DNA of 64,000 nt. It comes from Ostrinia nubilalis. Lineage: Eukaryota > Arthropoda > Insecta > Lepidoptera > Crambidae. Shown one piece after another: positions 9,157-19,364 of the stretch. The stretch spans positions 9,506,001-9,570,000 of the forward strand of contig NC_087109.1 of the NCBI RefSeq assembly GCF_963855985.1. The letters run 5' to 3'. A model generated the notes under the pieces. It was not told the DNA's origin. It made no database searches and worked only from the letters and a program-made list of their open reading frames with translations. Each line of letters opens with the position of its first letter. Within the stretch, counting starts at the first letter, position 1. A program made the position numbers and the translations under genes.

Positions 9157-10088
9157 ATGAAGTTATGGGTAAGGTCCATCAGTTTATTTGCTGGTAAAAA
9201 TATCATATTTAAGACAAAATACCTACCTAAAAAAACTTCCAACGTCACTATTTTTATTCTCTTTCCGATTGTACTTGCCATATGTTTGTCTCGAAGCGCT
9301 GGTAGGGCCCAAAAAATAAGGAGACATGTAAAGTAAGGCCCATAAGAACTACCTTCTTTTTTTAACTGTATTTTGACGTTCATAAGTGCCACTAAGGCCC
9401 GGTTTTTTGATTAGTAGTTAAAATAACCAATAGTCAAATTTGACAGATGTCAAATGACAAGTGGTTAAATATCAGAAAAAAATGTTTTTCGAACAATGGT
9501 TACCTTGACTTTTAGTACATTTTTTAACTATTAGTTAACATTTTGTTAATATTTAACCATTAGTAACAAAATTTAACAATTTGTTATTTTAACTATGAAT
9601 CAAAAAACTGGGCCTTAGTGGTCTAAATTGAATAAGATATTTTTGATTTGATTTGATTGACTAAATCAAGATAAATAATAGTATTTAAAACTGCTAAATT
9701 GCTTTTTACTCCTACTTTACGTGACACTAGGAGTTAAGTTAGTTGGCAGAATGTTCAATTTTCGCTTGTACTAATTTCGGAACCAGTGAAATTTCTTCCC
9801 GGAAAATTTCCGATTTTCCACATGCGGCCCTAAACGCGAAAGTTAAGTAGTCTATCACATTTTACTAATGAGTAATAAGTTACTCTACTATATAATTTAT
9901 TAGGCAAAAGCTAAGTTGTTAATAGTCTTTTCCTTTTTCAGATCTTCATAATCGCAGCTTTGGCAACCCTCTCCATGGTGCTGTCAAAGCCCATAACGTG
10001 TAAACCATTTACACAAATGTGTGTATGTCATGGAGAGATATGTTCCTTAAGTGGTGGTCCACCACCAGTGAACGAATTTAGCAAATAA
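9157..10088 (+). CDS. Small secreted four-cysteine peptide 1 (two exons)
   Basis: Exon 1 is 9157-9168 (M-K-L-W, then GTAAGG). Exon 2 is 9942-10088 after TTTTTCAG. The intron is phase 0. The 52-residue product has a signal peptide (MKLWIFIIAALATLSMVLS, cleavage expected near S/K) and a mature part of about 33 residues with the spacing C-x6-C-x-C-x4-C, a KPF motif after the first Cys, and a GGPPP tail. AATAAA overlaps the stop codon and recurs at about 10102. Its neighbour at 10399 has the same gene structure and Cys framework, so the two are tandem duplicates. Four Cys suggest two disulfides. A secreted immune, toxin-like or inhibitor peptide is possible, but no family is recognised. Confidence 0.8.
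9387..9618. repeat. MITE with ~35-bp TIRs in the intron of peptide gene 1
   Basis: CCACTAAGGCCCGGTTTTTT at the left pairs with AAAAAACTGGGCCTTAGTGG at the right. The interior is rich in TTAAC/GTTAA words. A second copy, split by an insertion, lies at 12512-13382. A GATTTGATTTGA tail follows. Confidence 0.8.
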
Positions 10089-10344
10089 AGCTTAATCACA
10101 CAATAAACATGTATTTATTTACAAAACTACAAAAGATTACAAATCGATGAAAATACAGAAATAAAAGGTTAGAAAAGTTCTACGGAATAGTTTTCTTGCT
10201 TGACTTGAAGTCGATTTCCACATCCAATATGTTGCAGATAATTATGTAGAGTGAGTGCCAACAAATCACTCTAATTCTAAGAAAAGTATTGAATAAAATC
10301 AATTTGCATCGGTTCTATCAGTAATTTTCTGATTAAGAAATAAG

Positions 10345-10352
10345 TATAAAAA
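10345..10352 (+). promoter_or_regulatory. TATA box of cysteine-rich peptide gene 2
   Basis: TATAAAAA lies 54 bp upstream of the ATG at 10399, close to the layout of gene 1. Confidence 0.6.
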
Positions 10353-10398
10353 CTATTTCTATATTTTGCTTGCTTAGTAAATAGTATACACCGGCACC

Positions 10399-11706
10399 AT
10401 GAGGCTATGGGTAAGTGCATCACTTGTCACGTAGTTAATGCAATGGAGGACTTCAGTCTTTAGTCTGGGTTTGCTGATTTAAAGGAGGGGTATTGGGACT
10501 CAATGTTGGACAAACTTTCTTGGCAATGCTGCAGCTTAGCTATACAGGGTGGAAACGATAAGTGATCTCACTCTATTATTTCTAAACTATACAAGATATC
10601 AAAAAAGTAGTCACTGATCCTGAAAGTGCTTCACAAGCTCTTTCAAACGGTACCAATAATAGGTCACGGAATAAACAGGATCTGTCCGAAAATTCAATGT
10701 TTTCAGCCTCCATACTAAGTATATGCCAGGCATGCCAGCCACACAATATTAAAATTTAAAAGTGTTATTTTATTTTTATTAAATAATAAGCACTCAAAAT
10801 GAACTCGTAAATTGCATTCTGATTTATTTTATTGGTACCGTTGAATAGAGCTGAACCAATTTTTGGATATCTTGTATAGTTTTTAATATTAAATGTGGTT
10901 TTACTAAATATATGGAAGCTGGAAACGTTAAATTTTCGGATAGATCCAGTTTGTTTTGTAACCTATTATTGGTACCGTTAGATAGAGCTCGTAAAGCACT
11001 TTCAGGATCAGTAACCAGTTTTCGGATATTTTGTATAATTATGTAGTTTAGAAATAATCGAGTGAGATCACTTATCGTTTCCACCCTGTATAACTACTTA
11101 ATATTTATGTACCTACTTTAAATTTTGTAAGTCCTTTCCATAATCCTTCCATCAATAATCATCCGTAGGCTGTAACAACTGAGGTCAGCACAACTCTGAG
11201 GGCTGAGTGTGAGTTTTCATCAAACGCGCTCACTAGTGAGCGCATCAAAAAATTACATTTGATGTGTGACGGATTGTACAGCGCCCCTAGCGGGAAATGT
11301 TCATAAAATAAAATTTTCATACATTTTTTAAACGCGCTCACTAAGCGCGTTAGATGTAAGGTCACTTGTATGTCTTGTTTTTAATAAAAGTGGAGTAGAA
11401 AACTATAGACAACATATTTTTATGAAGAATCGTGTCTTATTGTTGTGCCCTTCATGCCCTTTTTTAACTGTAAGCCAACTTCTAACTCCTAAGGTGTGCT
11501 CTAACTTGAAAAGCAGTGCATAACCTCCCAAGTAAACGTCACGGACTCGATTCGTTTTTGATCATTCTTTCCTTTTCCAGATCTTCGTCATCGCCGTATT
11601 GGCATCGCTGTCCGTGGCCCTGGCAAGGCCAAAATGGTGTGAACCATTCGTAGAACAAAACTGTGATTGTAAGGGAGGCGTTTGTAAAATAAAAACAAAA
11701 AAATGA
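10399..11706 (+). CDS. Small secreted four-cysteine peptide 2 (two exons)
   Basis: Exon 1 is 10399-10410 (M-R-L-W, then GTAAGT). Exon 2 is 11581-11706 after CCTTTTCCAG, phase 0. The 45-residue product has a signal peptide (MRLWIFVIAVLASLSVALA) and a 26-residue mature peptide with C-x7-C-x-C-x4-C and a basic tail (KIKTKK). The mature region is cationic, unlike the GGPPP tail of peptide 1. AATAAA is at 11744. The intron contains a fold-back transposon (10544-11090) and a further inverted-repeat-rich stretch (11160-11360). The shared 12-base first exon, WI(F)-hydrophobic core and Cys spacing show common descent with gene 1. Confidence 0.82.
10544..11090. mobile_element. Fold-back element in the intron of peptide gene 2
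   Basis: The two halves are imperfect reverse complements over more than 200 bp. Outer ends are ACAGGGTGGAAACGATAAGT and ACTTATCGTTTCCACCCTGT, bordered by TAT on both sides. The arms share GATCCTGAAAGTGCTT/AAGCACTTTCAGGATC and GGTACCAATAATAGGT/ACCTATTATTGGTACC. No credible protein. Confidence 0.8.
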
Positions 11707-12040
11707 CCTCTGATCTGTCGAATTCTTAAGGTTAACCTTACTAAATAAAGGTTAATAAATTGAATTGATTTTTAATTAAACCTATACCGGCTTATAAGTT
11801 ACTAGCTGTCTCGGCGAACTTTGTAGGTACACTGTCCATCAGAAAAAAATTAGGTACCGCTAAGATTTTAATGGTGAAAGAATTTTTCAAAACGGTCCAG
11901 TAGTATCAATACAAACAATAAAAAAACTTTCCTCTTTATAATATTAGTGTAAATGACATCAGTTGTTACAGCCTTCGGTTTGGTCTCCAATAAAACCTAA
12001 CCAGTAAAGTTTTAGTAGTCCTGGGGTTAGCTTACTGTCT

Positions 12041-12189
12041 TACGCCCATACACAAACATTATTATGAGGTCTCACAGTGCGCGTGGACGCACAGGGTGAC
12101 AAACGAACCAATCACAGAGCTCTATTCAACGATGTGCGTTCGATTTGCTGCTTCACTTAAGCAAGCATCGTTTGTGAAAACGGGCCTTA
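12041..12189 (+). repeat. MITE family M1, copy 1
   Basis: About 150 bp running from CGCCCATACACAAACATTA to GTTTGTGAAAACGGGCCTTA. The core ACCAATCACAGAGCTCTAT and TTCGATTTGCTGCTTCACTT is shared with copies at 25861, 44971, 52381, 57222 and 62591. Confidence 0.85.
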
Positions 12190-12282
12190 GAATCTGCAAC
12201 CAATTGATTCAGTATAGCACCTTCAACCACATAAGTAGGCCCGATTCGACCCTATTATCCGAGAATAAACTCCTGCCCCCCT

Positions 12283-12408
12283 AGACAAAACGCACTTTTT
12301 GATCGAATCGAAAATCGAATCCGTCAAAACTCCATACAAAAAAGGGGCTTTTCGACCACTTTTCGACTGGTTTGCGATTATAATTTGCACTTTGTCTAGA
12401 CCCACTGG
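12283..12408. repeat. Short TIR element
   Basis: CCTAGACAAAACGCAC at the left and TTTGTCTAGACCC at the right are inverted ends around a TCGAATCGAAAATCGAATCC core. A relic of the same family lies at 28976-29065. Confidence 0.55.
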
Positions 12409-12511
12409 TATAACTGGCACATTGACAGTGTCAGTATGGAAAATATGTCAAAACTGACGATTTATTCTGAGATTAATATTTAGGTACTCTTGTTTGGTCG
12501 AATCCACCCTA

Positions 12512-13382
12512 AGGCCCAGATTTTTGATTCATAGTTAAAATAACTAATTGTTAAATTTTGCTACTAATGGCAGGCCTGGCTCACTCCGCGCGGTACATCC
12601 GATAATTACCTACAGCGAAGCGCCCCGCCGGCGGGTATTATATCAGTCGAGTGTCACGCGCGCGCCCGTCAGGACGCTGGCGTGCGTTGTAGTATGATTA
12701 TAATTCTATGATCGAAGTATTATTTAAAAATGGACATAAAGAGAAAGAAATATTGTGCGGCGTTCGGGTGTTTAAATTCGAAAAGAAATCTACAGGATTT
12801 ATCTTTTTTTTTCGCTTCCCAAAGATGCTGAAAGGTATGTTGGCCATGTAGGTAATCAATAATTCTTAGGATAGTATAGGAACCTAACCTACTATGACTA
12901 CTGCTCAGAATGCGTTCGTTCGTTTCAGCCAAATGACGTCCACTGCTGGACAAAGGCCTCTCCCAAGGTTTTCCATAATGAATGCATACTTACCTACATA
13001 CCTACCTCATTACAAATAAGAAGATTAATTATTTTTTCACTAGACAGCAACCCTAACAGCGTAAGAAGAGTTCAGAGGCACGCGATAGAAAGAGACAAAA
13101 CTTGTAGGTGAATAAAATTGTAGGTACGTAGTGCTGTGCGAGCTGAATTCCACTGTATCGCGTCGTAGCAAGACTCGCATTTATTTAAATCGTCTTGCGG
13201 AGTAATCCTTCTGTACCTGTACTATTACTTATTCTGTGCTAATGGTTAAATATTTGCAAAATGTAAACCCTATTGGTTTACATTTTGTTGTAAACCCTAT
13301 TGGTTTACATTTTGTTAATATTTAATCATTAGTAGCATTTAACAATTAGTTATTTTAACTATGAATCAAAAAACTGGGCCTT
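12512..13382. mobile_element. MITE (same family as 9387-9618) split by an insertion
   Basis: The left end TAAGGCCCAGATTTTTGATT runs to CTACTAATGG at about 12572. The right part resumes at GCTAATGGTTAAATATT (about 13238) and ends AAAAAACTGGGCCTTA. ACTAATGG/GCTAATGG is repeated at the break, an 8-bp duplication with one mismatch. The ~665-bp insert begins CAGGCCTGGCTCACTCCGCG and holds a THAP-like coding fragment and an RTE tail relic (about 12925-12970). Confidence 0.65.
12730..12834 (+). pseudogene. THAP-type zinc-finger exon fragment, probable P-like transposase remnant
   Basis: The ATG at 12730 opens MDIKRKKYCAAFGCLNSK, a C-x4-C pair followed by N, matching the start of a THAP C2CH zinc finger. 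Further on, LSFF and F-P-K fit the THAP F-x-F-P motif, but only after a one-base shift within a run of nine T. AAAG|GTATGT at 12834 looks like the original donor, as the THAP domain is often split by an intron. The distal Cys and His are absent. The fragment sits in an insert flanked by an 8-bp duplication, and P-element transposases carry N-terminal THAP domains. Confidence 0.5.
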
Positions 13383-13459
13383 ACTCATTCATTAACCATG
13401 TGTGTGTTATTATATGTGATCAAATGAACTTCAAAGTGAAGTTCGATCATTATTATATG

Positions 13460-13648
13460 AGTCGCTCCATTCGAAGATATAATATTACCTGGTAGTTCCC
13501 CTAGCCTACATGGCAACGACGCACTTAAATTTTTAGAGATAAGTCGAATTTTTTCGACAGACAACAGTAGTTTTTTCGATTTTAGACTGGCAACACTAAG
13601 TAATAGTCTACCTTCACTCACTCACTCGCTCTGCTACCTCATTCATTT
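13460..13648. repeat. DIRS inverted terminal repeat, 3' end of element
   Basis: Reverse complement of 18422-18606 with only a small difference next to GCTCCATTC (GAAG versus TTCAG). The match runs through CTACATGGCAACGACGCACT to GCTCTGCTACCTCATTC. Confidence 0.9.
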
Positions 13649-13707
13649 TAGAGATTGCATTAAGTTCTTAACAAAATCATTAAATTGGGTAGGGTGGGCT
13701 GGGTTGT

Positions 13708-13822
13708 TATATCTTCGAATGGAGCGACTCATATAATAATGATCGAACTTCACTTTGAAGTTCATTTGATCACATATTATATTTCGTCGCTCCATTCTTC
13801 AGATATAATATTACCTGGTAGA
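13708..13822. repeat. DIRS internal complementary region
   Basis: 13708-13772 is the reverse complement of the 3' terminus (13412-13483), and about 13773-13822 is identical to the reverse complement of the 5' terminus (18575-18619). The junction lies near ATCACATATTATATTTCG. This region is thought to template completion of the element ends through a circular intermediate. Confidence 0.85.
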
Positions 13823-14035
13823 CCTTTAGAGAAATGATTTTGTTAGGACTAAACAATGGTGTATAATGCATATCACAATAAAAAAACATTAATAACATTA
13901 ACATGTTGGTTTTATTTATTTTTATAAATGAAAATAAAGAAAATACAAATTTTCTTTCTATAATTATTGACTATAGTTATTGTAATCAATATCTAATGAT
14001 AACAATATAACCATTCGCATAACCAAAAGTATAAC

Positions 14036-14985
14036 TTAAGGGCGAAAACAAACTGATTCCGCAAATACATTTTTTGTAATTATATTTAATCGATAGAATT
14101 TTGCAAAAGTATGATTATTGGTCCACCCAGCTGCTTTACGAATAGTTTCGATGCATACACCCGCGGCACTGGCCGTAGAGGTTGATGCGTGCCGTGTACT
14201 GTGCGCACTGAAAATTGAAACATCTATTCCACTCTCGGATAATACTGATTTTAACCATCTACTGATGGTCTGGGGAGAAATCGGTTTATGAGGTTTTTTG
14301 AAAGATAGCAGCAAATTATTTGAGTTTCTAATATTTTCTGTACAACTAATATAGTCTTGAAGTACTGTAGCTGGACAAATTTTTAAGTTTTCTTCGAAAA
14401 AGGGTAAAAAGAGAAGCGGTTGGTCACGACCAGGCGCTGAAGTTTTAATTATATCTGTGATACTTATTGTGATACCATTAGATAGGACTTTGATGTTATC
14501 TAATTTAATTAAGGATAAGGTTTGAACTCTTTGAGCGGTGCATAGTGCTAGAAGAGTCACTAACTTTTTTGTTAGTTTTTCAAGAGTGATCTCTTTGTTT
14601 GGATACCAATTTGCTATTAAGGTAAGTACTAATTGCGGGTCCCACGTATGGGAGTATTTGGGCTTCAGGGCTTTGACTTGAAGACACCTTTTAGAAGACG
14701 CTTTATGCACTCATTAGAACCTAAGTCATTTCCTAGTAACAAAGAGAGAGCAGATCTGTGATTGTTAATAGTTCCATAGCTAGCGCCCTTATGAAATTCT
14801 TGGGTCAAAAAAGATATAACTTCAGGGACAGAAGATTGAAAACTGTTTATATGTCTACTCTCACAGAACTGCCACCAGGCTTTATAACTTACATTGTACT
14901 GTTTTTTAGTGTTATTTGAGAGTGAAGCTAACATCAGATTTATGGCTTCTGGTGGGATATTGCGGTTTAAAAACGCCTTCCGGAG
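14036..14985 (-). pseudogene. DIRS tyrosine recombinase (frameshifted)
   Basis: The frame opens at about 14985 (LRKAFLNRNIPPEAINLML), overlapping the end of the RNase H/Dam ORF in another frame, as is usual in DIRS elements. An N-terminal SAM-like core-binding part (KKQYNVSYKAWWQFC) leads to a frameshift near 14680. The second part (14710-14036) holds the catalytic residues: R in CTAQRVQTLSL, the H-x-x-R box in SAHSTRHAS, then GWTNNHTFAKFYRL, whose final Tyr is the nucleophile. The domain is complete apart from the single frameshift. It would integrate a circular DNA copy by site-specific recombination. Confidence 0.85.
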
Positions 14986-15827
14986 AGTTTCGCTGCAGCC
15001 AATGTAAGATGATGATGCAGTCGGTATGGAGGTGTATTCCTGAAACAGGATTGAAGAAAGTTTTCATCTGGCTTAAAATAAATTATATCGGAAACTAATA
15101 AGCGTTTCATTAGCGGATACCATGGCTGTGATGGCCACTTAGGGAAAACTAAGATGCCTACAGCTTGGTCATGGATAATTTTCTGTAAACACTTCAGTAG
15201 TAAGGGAAAAGGGGGAAACGCGTAGAAATAATAATCTTTCCAGGAAATGGTAAATGCATCTACACATAAAGCATCAGGGTCTGGAAACCATGAAACATAA
15301 GTTTCGCATTTGGCATTGATGCGGGAAGCGAATAAATCAATATTGGGTTTACCAAGTTTAAAAACAATTTTTCCAAACACATCGTCCGTCAATCCCCATT
15401 CTGTGTCAGGGTTTTGTTTTCTAGATTCAATATCAGCCTCTTTATTATCTTTAGTATTAATATACGAACCAAATAATGTTATATTACGCTTCTCGCACCA
15501 TTGCCAAATTTGTCTGGATAGGTCATTCAAATGGGGGAATTGTATGCCTCCCATTCGGTTAATATAGCTAAGAGCTGTAGTATTATCGATACGCAATAAG
15601 ATTGCACAATTTGTTACGTTTCGAGCAATGGTTTTTAATGCCAAGTAAATTGCTAACAACTCTAAGTAATTTATATGTAATAATCTTTCATTCGTTTTCC
15701 ATGCTCCATGCACCCGAGTATTTTTACAGGAAGCCCCCCAACCTGTCTTAGATGCGTCTGTAAAGATTTCGAATTCAAAATTCGTGACATTTAAATCGTT
15801 TTTACATTTAAAAACTTGTTGGTCCCA
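14967..15827 (-). pseudogene. DIRS RNase H and Dam-like methyltransferase segment
   Basis: The frame continues downstream of a TGA at 15828-15830. RNase H residues are visible in order: D in EIFTDASKTGWGA, E in YLELLAIYLAL, D in LLRIDNTTALSYINRMGG, and D in NTKDNKEADIESR. After these comes DLFASRINA, then YVSWFPDPDA, AVDAF-like CVDAFTISW and FYAFPPF, a layout I recognise from DIRS elements and which resembles phage Dam-type adenine methyltransferases (FPPF in the place of NPPY). Whether it has methyltransferase activity is doubtful. The ORF ends at 14967, inside the recombinase frame. Confidence 0.82.
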
Positions 15828-15891
15828 TCAGTTCAGATCATTCAAAATACACTCGGGAAGTTTCACTTTTGAATTGTAATTGTTATTATTA

Positions 15892-16926
15892 TTATTTAAC
15901 ATCAGATATTTTTGTCTTTCTAATGTTTTTGGTGTACAAAAAACCGTACTTGACTGCTGGACAAGCTGCTACTAGTACTCCTATAAGCTGAGAAAATTCC
16001 CTAATTGTGCATGTGGGCAGTTTAGAAAACCTTTGTATTAATTGTGCAATCTTTTTGCGTTTTTCGTCGGGCAGTGAGATAGTCAAGTTTGTGGTATCAA
16101 AATAAAAGCCTAAGAACTTACATTTCTGTTTAGGTTCTAAACAGCTTTTGTCGGTATTGATTATGAATCCGAGGTCAGTTAGTAATTGCAGGGTCTTCTT
16201 TACATTATTTAGACACTTATTATAATCGCAACCGATACAAAGTATGTCATCAAGGTAGATGACGGATTGAAAACCTTGATTCCTAAGAAATTTTACTATT
16301 TCTTTCATGATTTTAGTAAAAATTCTAGGTGCTATGCAAAGACCATAGGGCATTGCGTTAAATTCGTACGTAGTCAAATTTGATTTAGGATTTTCGAACT
16401 GAAAACGTAAATATTTTCGGAAACTCATATTTACAGGTACTAATAAATATGCCTCTTTAAGGTCGATTGTAGCTAAAAAGCAATCTTTCGAAATTAATTT
16501 TGCAACTGTTCTATGGTCTTCCATCTTAAAATGTGATTTGGTTATATATCGGTTTAAAGATTTAAGGTTTAGAATAAACCGCTTATCGCCGTTGGGTTTC
16601 GGTGCTAAGAATATCTTTGAGATGTACTGATCGACATCGGGCTTACATATGGATACGGCACCCAAGTCTAAAAGTTTTTGAATAGCGAGTACCATATCAC
16701 ATTTTTCTTGTGCACTAAAAGTAGGGCTAACAAAATCGGTTTGACAAAAATCTTTTTCGAATGGAATGTCAATACCGTATCTAATCCAGTTAAGAATTTG
16801 ACTATTATTAGTAATATTAAGCCAATGTTTATAAAAATATTGAAGCCTTCCTGCATGTACCTGAGATGGTCCTACGTCTGGTGATGAGGTTGCCGAGACG
16901 TCCCCCGAGTCTTGGTTTGTTGATAA
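15892..16926 (-). pseudogene. DIRS reverse transcriptase
   Basis: The pol frame is open from at least 16926, overlapping the end of gag in another frame, and reads VHAGRLQYFYKHWLNI, a typical DIRS pol N terminus. RT motifs: KPNGDKRFILNLKSLN, motif A ATIDLKEAY, motif B YGLCIAPRIFTKIM, motif C VIYLDDILCIG with both Asp present, then KCKFLGFYFDT. A stop at 15892 results from a frameshift near 15905, since the continuing ERQKYLML sequence is found in the next frame. The RT core itself is intact. Confidence 0.88.
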
Positions 16927-18336
16927 GGTTTTGGTTGTGATTGCGCTTGAGATGTCTGCGTAGAGGTTTGTTGACCCCGTGGGTTGGTTCTCTTGTAACC
17001 TCCGCGCCCCCCCCTGTTCTGCGAAAAACGAGGAGGGCCCTGCCAGTTTCCCTGGCTGTTGGCCCGAGTTACAGTTTGGGCTACGGATGGTTTAGGAGTA
17101 ACCGTATTCTTTTTTATTTGTTGACTCTGAGTCGTGATAGCTTTTGAAGCCTTGATTTTTTCGGATAAATTATTACCATATAGGGTGTCGTCGCGTTCCG
17201 CGACTTGAATCAATTGCAAGAAACCTTTGTCTAAGCAGGGGGTGATGAATTTTTTCCTTGTTTCGGTTTGTTGGTGATGCAGATCTGACAGTAAGCGACA
17301 ACCGTCACTGATACATTTTATTGCTTCGATCTTTTTATCAGATGTAAGCAACGTGTTAAGGCCTCTATTAATGGCAGAAATGCCTACTCCTAATTGATTT
17401 TGCGAAGAGCAAATTTTTTTGTCTCGAAATCTCCCGGTTTCGGGAATGGCAGCCATAATTTCGGGATTTAAAGTCGGTGACTTTAGAAGGGGACAATTTT
17501 CGGGTATAAGGTAATCCTTTAATAATTTATCGCGGTTTTCTTTTAATAAACCCTTTTTTAACAAAGGTGTCCATATTTAAGCTATCGTGGATTTTTTCGC
17601 CAAAATCTGGGGATTCATCAACGATTTCCCCTAGGGCCGCTAATATATTGGGATCTAACTCTGGGGTGATCGGGGGTGGCTCTTCTGCGCTGGGCGCAGA
17701 GGCTGGTTCCGCTACATTAGGCAGTTCGACGGTTTCCTCGGTGTTGGGGATATCTGCAGGTACTTCAGGAGCGCAAACATCCACCAACTCCTCGACCGAT
17801 GATGCATCGTCTTCTTCTGGAGGATGCCCCTCGATTTCCTCGGGGTTAACGATGTCAGCGTCTGTAGACAAGACATGACTTGGTTAATTTTATCACTATT
17901 TACATAATTCTAATTTTAGAATATGTTTATCGTGATGATGCTAAGCCTTCGTGTTGTTATCGCGAACAACCTCCCGGTATCATTCCCGTATCATTGATAC
18001 AAACTAGTTTTTTGCCATTGTGTTAACATCGCGGTCAACCTCCAGGCATAAGTATGGCCTAAATTATTATTATAGATAATATTAACCATCGTGTTACCAT
18101 CTCGGGCAACCTCCCGGTATTTTTTCTTTAATAATAGAACTGGATTAATATAATTGAATAATTAATTTCACCACTTTTGTAACACACAAAAAAAAATGTG
18201 GGTAGGATAGTAGGTACTTACTATTTTCTGGTTCCGAATCCGATGCGGCAAGGCATGTTAACCTTCGTTTCTTCTGCAACTTCTCAATCTTTTTGAGATA
18301 TTTTTCAATTTTTTCTTCGGCACTGCGTTTAGACAT
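16872..18336 (-). pseudogene. DIRS gag-like ORF, apparently spliced and frameshifted
   Basis: A short first exon (18336-18222) encodes a basic, coiled-coil-like N terminus (MSKRSAEEKIEKYLKKIEKL) ending SEPEN and A|GTAAGT. An acceptor TGTCTACAG at 17862 follows, with matching phase, and leads into ADIVNPEEIEGH and a long acidic, proline-rich stretch. The frame breaks at a run of six A near 17550 and resumes as KGLLKENRDKLLKDYL to 16872, with a Q/R/G-rich basic C terminus (QNRGGRGGYKR) suited to nucleic-acid binding. No zinc knuckle. Low-complexity gag of this kind is common in DIRS elements. Confidence 0.65.
17949..18122. repeat. Three ~32-bp repeats at 70-bp spacing in the DIRS gag intron
   Basis: GTGTTRNNATCKCGNNCAAC followed by CTCC(C/A)GG(T/C)AT starts at 17951, 18020 and 18091. 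They fall inside the proposed intron, so they may be intronic splicing or regulatory signals, or the relic of a tandem duplication. Confidence 0.6.
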
Positions 18337-18421
18337 ACCTAATTGTTTTTTAACTATTTTTCCTACAATAATACTTATTTAGCACTTTAGAGAGAACGTC
18401 CGTTCGTTGCCACGCACTTTA

Positions 18422-18606
18422 AAGGAATGAGGTAGCAGAGCGAGTGAGTGAGTGAAGGTAGACTATTACTTAGTGTTGCCAGTCTAAAATCGAAAAAACT
18501 ACTGTTGTCTGTCGAAAAAATTCGACTTATCTCTAAAAATTTAAGTGCGTCGTTGCCATGTAGGCTAGGGGAACTACCAGGTAATATTATATCTGAAGAA
18601 TGGAGC
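18422..18606. repeat. DIRS inverted terminal repeat, 5' end of element
   Basis: Partner of 13460-13648. Transcription of the element should begin in or near this repeat on the minus strand. Confidence 0.9.
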
Positions 18607-19364
18607 GACGAAATATAATGAGACATAAATAAACTTCAATCTGCTTTTGTATTGATCATGAAGGTTTTTCTAACAAGGATGGCCGAAGCGGTGATAAATA
18701 GTACTGATTATGATATGAGCAGAGCAGTAACATTAATGTTACTGTAACTAGTTATTTATTTTGCTACGCTAATGCGTTAAAAAATGTATGTCAATGACAC
18801 GCGTTAATGGCTTAACGATGGGTTAAATCTTAATTGATTTTTGCCTTTAGTTAATATGTGCAGATTAATAGTCACATGGCTTTAAAGGAACCGGCTCCCC
18901 ACGATATCGACCGCGTTGATGTGAAACAGTAGAAAATAGATTGTTTGAAGTGAAAAATAAATATCTTACCGAATAATTGTTTATTGGTGTTTAAAAGCAC
19001 TTTAGTTTGTTCGTATAAAAAAACGTTAAAAGCTAGTTTAATAATTTTTTATGTACCTATTACCTTTTAAACTTATGGACAGGCAAAATTATTTACTTAT
19101 TAGGTATCCCCCTCTCCTTCGTTTGTTTCAATTCGTTGTGATTCTAAGGACCAAAATAAGATTTATTTGGATCAAATATGTAATTGCTCAATAATGAATA
19201 ATAAATAAAAAAAAAAAAAAGAAGCGGTAGTTTTTTTACTTGGATTTTCATTATCATCATCATCATTATCATCTTAGCCATAGGACGTCCACTGCTGAAA
19301 ATAGGCATTTAACATTTTCATTATCGGAATTCCTTTAAAATAATGAGATTACTAAAATAATAGA

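Larger units (their letters stand above)
13412..18619 (-). mobile_element. DIRS-type tyrosine-recombinase retrotransposon, structurally complete, ORFs mutated
   Basis: The element reads right to left: gag, RT, RNase H, Dam-like segment, tyrosine recombinase. Ends are defined by comparison with an internal complementary region at 13708-13822, which joins complements of both outer termini, as in DIRS elements. Inverted terminal repeats of about 185-190 bp lie at 13460-13648 and 18422-18606. There is no LTR, no integrase and no obvious target duplication, as expected for recombinase-mediated insertion. At least three frameshifts (gag near 17550, pol near 15905, recombinase near 14680) and one TGA (15828-15830) disable it. 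Close identity of the two ITRs suggests a fairly young copy. Confidence 0.9.

Noticed and set aside
13385..13621. 78-codon ORF and its partner at 18387-18626
   Set aside because: Both lie in the DIRS inverted terminal repeats and are chance frames.
13412..18619. LTR (gypsy-type) retrotransposon
   Set aside because: There are inverted rather than direct terminal repeats, no integrase or protease, and a tyrosine recombinase with R, HxxR and Y.
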